Below are positions 58,517 through 64,000 of a stretch of 64,000 nucleotides of DNA, in pieces (position 1 is the stretch's first letter; every line of letters begins with the position of its first letter). The position numbers were made by a program, and so were the translations under genes. Location of the stretch: NCBI RefSeq assembly GCF_003074135.1, contig NZ_PPDK01000004.1, forward strand, positions 62,001 to 126,000. Reading direction: 5' to 3'. The DNA comes from Euzebya tangerina (GTDB lineage Bacteria; Actinomycetota; Nitriliruptoria; Euzebyales; Euzebyaceae). The notes below the pieces were generated by a model. That model made no database searches. It saw only the letters and a list, made by a program, of their open reading frames with translations, and was not told where the DNA came from.

Positions 58517-59599
58517 TCAGCCCGCAGCGGTGGCCGCGATCCGGTCCCCGATCTCCGCCGTCGAGCCGCCCATCTCGGGGCCGGCCATCCCCTCCATCTC
58601 CGTCAGCGCCTGCGCGGCCGCCGCCTCCACCGTCGCGGCCGCCTCCCCCTCCCGCAGGTGGTCCAGGCACATCGCCAGCGACAAGACGGCGGCCACCGGG
58701 TTGGCCCAGCCCTTGCCCGTGATGTCGGGGGCCGAGCCGTGCACCGGCTCGAACATCGAGGGGTGCTCACCCGACGGGTTCAGGTTCCCGCTGGCGGCCA
58801 GGCCGAGCCCACCCTGCACGGCCGCACCCAGGTCGGTGATGATGTCGCCGAAGAGGTTGTCGGTCACCACGACGTCGAAGCGCTCGGGCGAGTTCACCAG
58901 GTACAGGCACATGGCGTCCACGTGCACGTAGTCGCGCTCCACCTGCGGGTAGTCGGCCTCGCCCACCTCGGTGAAGGTCCGCATCCACAGGCCCCCGGCG
59001 TGGGTCAGCACGTTGGTCTTGTGGACCAGCGTCAGGTGGTTGCCACGCCGTGTGGCGCGCTCGAAGGCATCACGGATGACGCGCTCGACCCCGAATCGGG
59101 TGTTGAGTGATTCCTGGGTCGCCACCTCCGACGCGGTGCCCTCGTACACCGTGCCGCCAGCACCGACGTACATCCCCTCGGTGTTCTCGCGCACCACGAC
59201 CATGTCGCACCGCTCCGGCGTCAGACCCGCGACCGGCGTCGGCACACCGGGCAGCAGCTTGACCGGTCGCAGGTTCACGTACTGGTCGAAGGCGAAGCGC
59301 AGCTTGAGCAACAGCCCCCGCTCGAGCACACCAGGTGGCACATCGGGCGTCCCGATGGCACCGAGCAGGATGGCGTCGGTCTGGTCGAACTCCTCCATCA
59401 CCGAGTCCGGCAGCACCTCGCCGGTCTCCAGATACCGCCTCCCGCCGAGATCGTAGGAGGTCCGACTGGTCGAGAAGCCGTACCGCTCGGCCACGACGTC
59501 GAGCACCTTGAGGGCCTGCTCCGTCACCTCAGGACCGACCCCGTCACCGCCCATGACCGCAAGGTCGTAGTGACGGGCATCGGTGTCGGTGGTGCTCAT
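58517..59599 (-). CDS. leuB: 3-isopropylmalate dehydrogenase
   Basis: Length is 360 residues. It oxidatively decarboxylates 3-isopropylmalate in leucine synthesis. [18 protein letters not shown] begins the fold. [37 protein letters not shown] and [32 protein letters not shown] carry the substrate and metal residues. [19 protein letters not shown] is the NAD-binding end. NLRPVKL and the overall pattern favour LeuB over isocitrate or tartrate dehydrogenases. No other leu genes are near. TATCCT lies 8 nt before the start. Confidence 0.88.
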   Translation of the reverse strand: MSTTDTDARHYDLAVMGGDGVGPEVTEQALKVLDVVAERYGFSTSRTSYDLGGRRYLETGEVLPDSVMEEFDQTDAILLGAIGTPDVPPGVLERGLLLKLRFAFDQYVNLRPVKLLPGVPTPVAGLTPERCDMVVVRENTEGMYVGAGGTVYEGTASEVATQESLNTRFGVERVIRDAFERATRRGNHLTLVHKTNVLTHAGGLWMRTFTEVGEADYPQVERDYVHVDAMCLYLVNSPERFDVVVTDNLFGDIITDLGAAVQGGLGLAASGNLNPSGEHPSMFEPVHGSAPDITGKGWANPVAAVLSLAMCLDHLREGEAAATVEAAAAQALTEMEGMAGPEMGGSTAEIGDRIAATAAG

Positions 59600-59607
59600 G
59601 GCCGGTC

Positions 59608-59613
59608 AGGATA
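59608..59613 (-). promoter_or_regulatory. -10 element, probable leaderless start of leuB
   Basis: TATCCT on the minus strand is followed by 8 nt and ATG 59599. Confidence 0.45.
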
Positions 59614-59674
59614 TCGGGCGGCGACGGCACGACCCTCGTGCATCACGACCGAGCCGGTCGGGTAGGGGCCCCTC

Positions 59675-61210
59675 ATGAGTGACGACACACCGAACGACCT
59701 GACCGGACTGACCAAGGACGAGCTGTACGCACGGGCCCAAGAGCACGACATCGAGGGTCGGTCGACGATGTCCAAGGAGGAACTCCGGGCCGCACTCTCG
59801 GAGGCGGAGGCGCCCGTCCCGCAGGAGCGGACCGTGGACCGCGTCGAGGACTTCCGCCGGCTGGCCGAAGCCCGAGCCGCCGGTGAGTTCGTCCTGCTGC
59901 CGAGGTCACTCACCGGGCAGGATCGTCGGCTCCACGTCCGGGAGACCCTCCGAGAGGACCACACCACCCGGATCATGTCCCGGGCCGCCGATGCGGAGCT
60001 CAAGTTCGAGGAGCTTGCCGACTCGCTGTTCAGCTTCTTCCGTGGGACCGCGCTGCTGTTCTACCGGGACATGGCTGGCGACGACGCCTGGATGCCGACC
60101 GTCCTGGCCCTCGGTGACGTCCACCCGGAGAACTTCGGGGTCATGCCGAACGCGCACAACGTCCCGATCTTCAGCGTCAACGACTTCGACGAGGCCCTCT
60201 ACGCGCCGTTCACCTGGGACATCAAGCGCGGCGCCGTCGGGTTCATGGCGGCGGCGAAGGAGATCGCCGGCTACGGGCACAAGAAGCGACGACGGATCGT
60301 GCGCCACTTCGTCAAGGGCTACGTCGCGGGCATCACGAACTTCGCCGAACACGGCACCGAGTCCGACGACGAGATGCGGCTGGACAGCGCACCCGATCTG
60401 ATCGTCGACCTGATCGAGGATGCCGAGGAGTCCCGCGCCGAGTGGCTCCAGGACGACTACTTGGACGATTACAAGCGGGGCTTCCGAGCCGACGACGAGC
60501 ATGTCCCGATCAGCAGCCGTCGGGAGGAGTTCCAGGAGATCATCGACCGGTTGATCACCGAGAACGACATCGAGATCCCGGACCGAACCGCAGGCATGCG
60601 GGTCAAAGACGTGTGCATCCGCCGCGGCCAAGGGACGGCGTCGCTGGGACTGGATCGGTTCTACGTGCTGATCGAGGGCCCGCAGGCGGACGGTACGGAC
60701 GACGTGATCATCGAGCTGAAGCAGGCTCGTCGGTCAGCGCTGACCGGTCTGGTCCCGCCCACGCCCTACGGTCTGGACACCTGGGGGGACACGGGCGCGC
60801 AAGGCCACCGCGCCGGGCGGATCGTGCACGCCCAGGGGGTGCAACTGGTGCGCGGCGACGTGTTCTACGGCTCGGTCGAGATCGACGGCGTCAGCTTCAT
60901 GTCACGGGAACGCGCGCCCTTCCGGGACGACATCGACCTCGATGACCTCTCCAAGAAGGAGTGGCGGCGTTACGCCAAGATCTGCGGCTGGGTCCTGGCC
61001 CACGCCCACGCGCTGAGCGACGAGTTGGGCGCGCTGGAGCACGACATCGAGCCCGAGATCCTGGCCGCCATCGGCGAGGTCGACCTCTTCGTCGACGACA
61101 TCGTTCAGTTCGCCGAGGAGGCGATGGATCGCCTCAAGAAGGACCATCGGACCTTCCAGGTCGACCACGCCATGGGTGCCTTCCAGCAGGTCGATCGCAT
61201 CTTCGTGTGA
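59675..61210 (+). CDS. DUF2252 family protein with N-terminal SAP/Rho-N-like segment
   Basis: Length is 511 residues. Residues 8-45 (LTGLTKDELYARAQEHDIEGRSTMSKEELRAALSEAE) form a helix-hairpin like SAP or Rho N-terminal domains. The rest is DUF2252, a kinase-like fold: FEELADSLFSFFRGTALLFYRDMAGDD, VLALGDVHPENFGV, FSVNDFDEALYAPFTWDIKR and a C-terminal WVLAHAHALSD. GDVHPENFG and NDFDEA correspond to the catalytic and metal loops of aminoglycoside-phosphotransferase-like folds, so a phosphotransferase role is possible but not shown. Variant -10 TAGGGG lies 6 nt before ATG 59675. It may form an operon with glycogen synthase 38 bp downstream. Confidence 0.84.
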   Translation: MSDDTPNDLTGLTKDELYARAQEHDIEGRSTMSKEELRAALSEAEAPVPQERTVDRVEDFRRLAEARAAGEFVLLPRSLTGQDRRLHVRETLREDHTTRIMSRAADAELKFEELADSLFSFFRGTALLFYRDMAGDDAWMPTVLALGDVHPENFGVMPNAHNVPIFSVNDFDEALYAPFTWDIKRGAVGFMAAAKEIAGYGHKKRRRIVRHFVKGYVAGITNFAEHGTESDDEMRLDSAPDLIVDLIEDAEESRAEWLQDDYLDDYKRGFRADDEHVPISSRREEFQEIIDRLITENDIEIPDRTAGMRVKDVCIRRGQGTASLGLDRFYVLIEGPQADGTDDVIIELKQARRSALTGLVPPTPYGLDTWGDTGAQGHRAGRIVHAQGVQLVRGDVFYGSVEIDGVSFMSRERAPFRDDIDLDDLSKKEWRRYAKICGWVLAHAHALSDELGALEHDIEPEILAAIGEVDLFVDDIVQFAEEAMDRLKKDHRTFQVDHAMGAFQQVDRIFV

Positions 61211-61236
61211 CGGGCACGAGTTCGGTGGTGATGGGG

Positions 61237-61242
61237 TAGCGT
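61237..61242 (+). promoter_or_regulatory. -10 element, probable leaderless start of glycogen synthase gene
   Basis: TAGCGT ends 6 nt before ATG 61249. No ribosome-binding site is visible. Confidence 0.5.
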
Positions 61243-61248
61243 CCGGCC

Positions 61249-62412
61249 ATGCGCATCGGGATCCTCACCAGGGAGTGGCAGCCGGACATCTATGGCGGGG
61301 CTGGTGTCCACGTCGACTTCCTGGTGCCCGAACTGCGGAACCTGATCGAGGTGGACGTCCACTGCTTCGGCGGGCCCCGGGGCGACGCGACGGCCCACCA
61401 GCCGGCCGAGCAGCTGGCGAGCGCCAACATGGCCCTGCAGACGCTGTCGGTCGACCTCTCCATGGCCGGGGCGCTGGGTGGCGTCGAGCTGGTCCACTCC
61501 CACACCTGGTATGCGAACATGGGCGGCCACCTCGCGGGTCTGCTGCACGACGTCCCCCACGTCGTGACCGCCCACTCCCTGGAACCGCGCCGGCCATGGA
61601 AGGCCGAGCAGCTGGCCGGCGGGTATGCGCTCAGTTCCTGGGCCGAGCGCACTGCCTATCTGGGCGCCGACGCGGTCATCGCGGTGTCAGAGGGCATGCG
61701 GACCGACGTCATGGACTGCTACCCGGAGCTGGACCCGGAGAAGGTGCACGTCGTCCGCAACGGCATCAACACCGAGCTGTACCAGCCTGACCCGGGCACT
61801 GACGAACTGGAGCGGCTGGGCATCGATCCCGACCGCCCATCAGTGGTGTTCGTCGGTCGGATCACCCGTCAGAAGGGCGTTCCGCACCTGCTGGCGGCGG
61901 CCCACGAGATCGACCCGTCGGCCCAGTTGGTGCTCTGTGCGGGGGCGCCGGACACCGAAGAGCTCGAGAGGCTGACCCGCGAGGAGGTCGACGTCTTGTC
62001 GTCGGAGCGGGACGGCGTGTTCTGGATCTCCGAGATGCTGCCGCGCCCCTCGATCGTCCAGATCCTCAGCCGCGCCACGGTGTTCATCTGCCCCTCGATC
62101 TATGAGCCCCTGGGCATCGTGAACCTCGAAGCCATGGCGTGCGGCACCCCGGTCGTGGCGTCGGCCGTCGGGGGGATCCCCGAGGTCGTCGATCACGAGG
62201 AGACCGGACTGCTGGTGCCCTACGACGAGTTCCAGCCGAAGGCGTTCGAGCGTGGATTGGCGGCCGGGGTCAACCAGCTGCTGGGTGACCTGGACCGGGC
62301 GGCCGAGATGGGACGGGTCGGCCGAGAGCGGGTCGTCGCCGAGTTCGGCTGGGACACCGTGGCCGAGGAGACGGTGAAGGTCTATACGGCAGCGCTGGCC
62401 TCGCGTCAGTAG
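61249..62412 (+). CDS. glgA: Glycogen synthase, actinobacterial type (GT4, GlgA/GlgM)
   Basis: Length is 387 residues. It is a GT-B glycosyltransferase of the short actinobacterial group, shorter than enterobacterial GlgA. RIGILTREWQPDIYGGAGVHVDFL, HSHTWYANMGGHLAG, TAHSLEPRRPWKAEQLAGGYALSSWAERTA, HVVRNGINTELYQPD, VFVGRITRQKGV and CPSIYEPLGIVNLEAMACGTPVVASAVGGIPEVV are the family's conserved blocks. In Mycobacterium the homologue makes maltose-1-phosphate from ADP-glucose; that activity is possible here. The DUF2252 gene just upstream is on the same strand. Confidence 0.88.
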   Translation: MRIGILTREWQPDIYGGAGVHVDFLVPELRNLIEVDVHCFGGPRGDATAHQPAEQLASANMALQTLSVDLSMAGALGGVELVHSHTWYANMGGHLAGLLHDVPHVVTAHSLEPRRPWKAEQLAGGYALSSWAERTAYLGADAVIAVSEGMRTDVMDCYPELDPEKVHVVRNGINTELYQPDPGTDELERLGIDPDRPSVVFVGRITRQKGVPHLLAAAHEIDPSAQLVLCAGAPDTEELERLTREEVDVLSSERDGVFWISEMLPRPSIVQILSRATVFICPSIYEPLGIVNLEAMACGTPVVASAVGGIPEVVDHEETGLLVPYDEFQPKAFERGLAAGVNQLLGDLDRAAEMGRVGRERVVAEFGWDTVAEETVKVYTAALASRQ

Positions 62413-62435
62413 GCAACACCCCGTGCCACGGCGGG

Positions 62436-63395
62436 TCAGGGAAGGCGGGAGAACCAGAGCAGGCTGAAGATCGCGGCCGCGGTCCCCAGGATGAGGGCGG
62501 CGACCATGAACGGGACCGTCACCTCCACCTCCTCCGTCGTCACCCCGACAGCCACGCCGAGGGTCTCGAACACCTCGGTCAGCGCCTCGGCGCTCTCCGC
62601 GTCGTAGAAGCGTCCGCCGGTGTCGTCGGCGATCGCCTCGAGCGCCCGACCGTTGGACGGCACCGGAACGATCTGTCCCTGGAAGAAGATCGTCCCCTCC
62701 CTGGTCCCGAAGCTGATCGTCGAGACGGCGATGTCAGCTTGTTCGGCCGCCCGCACCCCGATCTCGTTGGCCCGGCCGGCGGTCGTGTCGCCGTCGGAGA
62801 GCACGACGATCGTCGCCGGCTGCTGCTCACTCGAGTCCGTCTGCGCCTGGAGGGCCGCCAGGTCCGCCTGGATCAGGTCGACGGAGGTGAGGAGCGCCTC
62901 GCCGATGGCGGTCCCCGGTCGGAGTTGGAGCGCCTCGATGGCCGCCCGGACCGTGGACCGGTCATCGGTCGGCGCCACGTTGGCCACCGCCGTCTCGGCA
63001 AAGGACACCAGCCCCACTCGAACCTGGTCGGGGACCTCCTCGAGGAACCGGTACGCCGCAGCCTGCGCGGCGTCCAGCCGGCGCGGGTCGACGTCCCGTG
63101 CGTCCATGGAGATGGAGGTGTCGAGCGCCAGCACCACCGTCGACGCCTCGACCGGCACCTCGACCTCCCGGGTCGGCCGGGCGATGCCGATGACCAGCAT
63201 GGTGATGGCCAGGACCAGCGCGATGGCGGGGACGTGACGGCGCCAGCCGGGGGTGTCCGGGGCGATCTCGTCCAGCAGGTCGAGGTTGGTGAACTGGATC
63301 GCGTAGTCGGCCCGCTTGGTCTGCCGGTAGACGTAGGCCCCGGCGAGGGACAGGGGCAGGACCAGGAGGAGCAACAGCCAGGGGGCGGCAAACAT
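62436..63395 (-). CDS. VWA domain membrane protein (BatA-like)
   Basis: Length is 319 residues. Two N-terminal transmembrane helices (about 3-20 and 55-75) precede a von Willebrand A domain with the metal-site motif LALDTSISMDARD and the later threonine and aspartate positions (VVLSDGDTTAGR). A further helix lies at the C-terminus (PFMVAALILGTAAAIFSLLWF). This is the BatA layout, usually with MoxR ATPase and DUF58 partners. Its ATG overlaps the DUF58 stop by one base (TGATG). Confidence 0.88.
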   Translation of the reverse strand: MFAAPWLLLLLVLPLSLAGAYVYRQTKRADYAIQFTNLDLLDEIAPDTPGWRRHVPAIALVLAITMLVIGIARPTREVEVPVEASTVVLALDTSISMDARDVDPRRLDAAQAAAYRFLEEVPDQVRVGLVSFAETAVANVAPTDDRSTVRAAIEALQLRPGTAIGEALLTSVDLIQADLAALQAQTDSSEQQPATIVVLSDGDTTAGRANEIGVRAAEQADIAVSTISFGTREGTIFFQGQIVPVPSNGRALEAIADDTGGRFYDAESAEALTEVFETLGVAVGVTTEEVEVTVPFMVAALILGTAAAIFSLLWFSRLP

Positions 63396-64000
63396 CAGCG
63401 CACCCCACCCGAGCGGGTCATCCGGCTGCGGCGGCGGACCTCGATGTGGCGGATCAGGTCGCTCAGCCAGTCACGGTCGGTCCGGACCGTCAGGTGGTCG
63501 GCACCGGTCCGGCGGATCTCGTCGGCGATGCGGGCACGCTGGCCGGCCGCGGCAGCGCGGTAGCGAGCGCGGAGGCCGGCATCGCTGGTGTCGACCACGC
63601 GCCGCCGGCCGGTCTCGGGGTCCGCGACGGTCATGAATCCGACGTCAGGCAAGGTCAGCTCGCGAGGATCGACCACGTCGATGGCCATGACCTCGTGCCG
63701 GTCTGCCAGTGCCCGCATGGGCTTGGACCACGTCGAGGGCCCCAGGAAGTCGCTGATGACCACCATCAATCCGCGGCGACGAGCCAGCCGGTTGGCGCGG
63801 GCGAGACCTCTCGCCAGGTCGATCCCGGCGGCACGGCCATCGTCTGCGGCGTTGGCTCGCGGCATCTGGGCCAGCCGTCGGAGGGTGGCGTGGACGTGGT
63901 GGCGGCCGCTGGCCGGGGCCAGCCACTTCTCACCGGCGGGGTGGACGGCCAGGACCCCGAACCGGTTGGCGCCGTGTGCTGTCACGAATCCCATCGCACC
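63395..64000 (-). CDS. DUF58 domain protein, C-terminal part (runs off right edge)
   Basis: About 201 residues are visible before the frame leaves the window. MVVISDFLGPSTWSKPMRALADRHEVMAIDVVDPRELTLPDVGFMTVADPETGRRRVVDT is the conserved VWA-like end of DUF58 proteins. It is followed by VRTDRDWLSDLIRHI, also typical. The MoxR/DUF58/VWA cassette is presumably continued by a MoxR ATPase to the right. Role is thought to be chaperone-like assembly of metalloproteins or envelope proteins. Confidence 0.85.
   Translation of the reverse strand, partial: GAMGFVTAHGANRFGVLAVHPAGEKWLAPASGRHHVHATLRRLAQMPRANAADDGRAAGIDLARGLARANRLARRRGLMVVISDFLGPSTWSKPMRALADRHEVMAIDVVDPRELTLPDVGFMTVADPETGRRRVVDTSDAGLRARYRAAAAGQRARIADEIRRTGADHLTVRTDRDWLSDLIRHIEVRRRSRMTRSGGVR

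Noticed and set aside
1-64000. tRNA, rRNA or insertion sequence
   Set aside because: I saw no cloverleaf with a GTTCRA arm, no rRNA blocks, and no transposase or terminal inverted repeats. A tool-based scan for tRNAs would be decisive and was not possible here.

Overview
The window is GC-rich (about 70%) and densely coded on both strands. It shows no rRNA, tRNA, phage, insertion sequence or CRISPR array. Gene content indicates an actinobacterium outside the best-known genera. It has a GAF-ANTAR regulator, a SigB/SigF-type sigma factor, a mycothiol-dependent nitroreductase (Rv2466c type) homologue, an F420-dependent LLM oxidoreductase, an actinobacterial-type glycogen synthase and cell-wall-binding-repeat-2 metalloproteases. 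Euzebya/Nitriliruptoria-like bacteria would fit, but this placement is an inference.

Layout. 1-4300: end of a Pro/Thr-rich membrane protein, a clear sigma-A-type promoter, a polyprenyl-phosphate sugar transferase and an amidase. 4322-9448: a PhnB-like VOC protein, an AraC/GyrI regulator, a 997-residue secreted metalloprotease with PPC, PKD and cell-wall-binding domains, and a DUF1269 protein. 9490-14729: HAD phosphatase and MBL hydrolase, then a minus-strand regulatory group (possible pseudokinase, GAF-ANTAR, sigma factor) and an SDR. 14806-19176: Ser/Thr kinase, UDP-sugar dehydrogenase and nucleotide-sugar epimerase. 19222-24653: a complete 2-oxo acid dehydrogenase operon (E1a, E1b, E2, E3) behind a promoter that overlaps a perfect palindrome. 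24893-36654: DsbA-like nitroreductase, ECF sigma factor with a membrane partner, fatty acyl-CoA ligase, CbiX, SDR, serA, a CHASE-PAS-GGDEF-EAL protein and a DUF3592 protein. 36823-41374: ABC ATPase and ilvBNC, preceded by an attenuation leader peptide. 41895-47560: alpha/beta hydrolase and a carotenoid operon crtE-crtI-crtB-idi2. 47688-56265: acyl-CoA dehydrogenase, a second cell-wall metalloprotease, and gatCAB with an F420 oxidoreductase. 56330-64000: a decayed VapBC-like toxin-antitoxin pair, a lipoprotein, leuB, a DUF2252 protein, glycogen synthase, and VWA plus DUF58 proteins running off the right edge.

The most unusual feature is a family of 20-bp tandem repeats (consensus GGTCAGGTTCCCCACCACGA). 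Two arrays fill, stop codon to stop codon, the gap between convergent gene pairs (31431-31515 and 42784-42930). A third lies inside the ilv operon (38721-38840). A fourth version, with a 21-bp period, lies in frame inside the epimerase gene (18953-19015). Other notable signals are: eight genes with a TANNNT hexamer exactly 6-8 nt before the start codon (probable leaderless mRNAs); an ilvB leader peptide reading LLILVPVV followed by mutually placed hairpins; two further intergenic short-repeat clusters; and an 18-bp palindrome on the -35 of the 2-oxo acid dehydrogenase promoter.

Working together: the kinase, sigma factors, GAF-ANTAR and c-di-GMP proteins form a signalling layer. The sugar transferase, UDP-sugar dehydrogenase and epimerase serve envelope polysaccharide synthesis. 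ilvBNC, leuB and serA make amino acids. The 2-oxo acid dehydrogenase, acyl-CoA ligase and acyl-CoA dehydrogenase handle acyl-CoA metabolism. crtE/I/B/idi2 makes carotenoid precursors.
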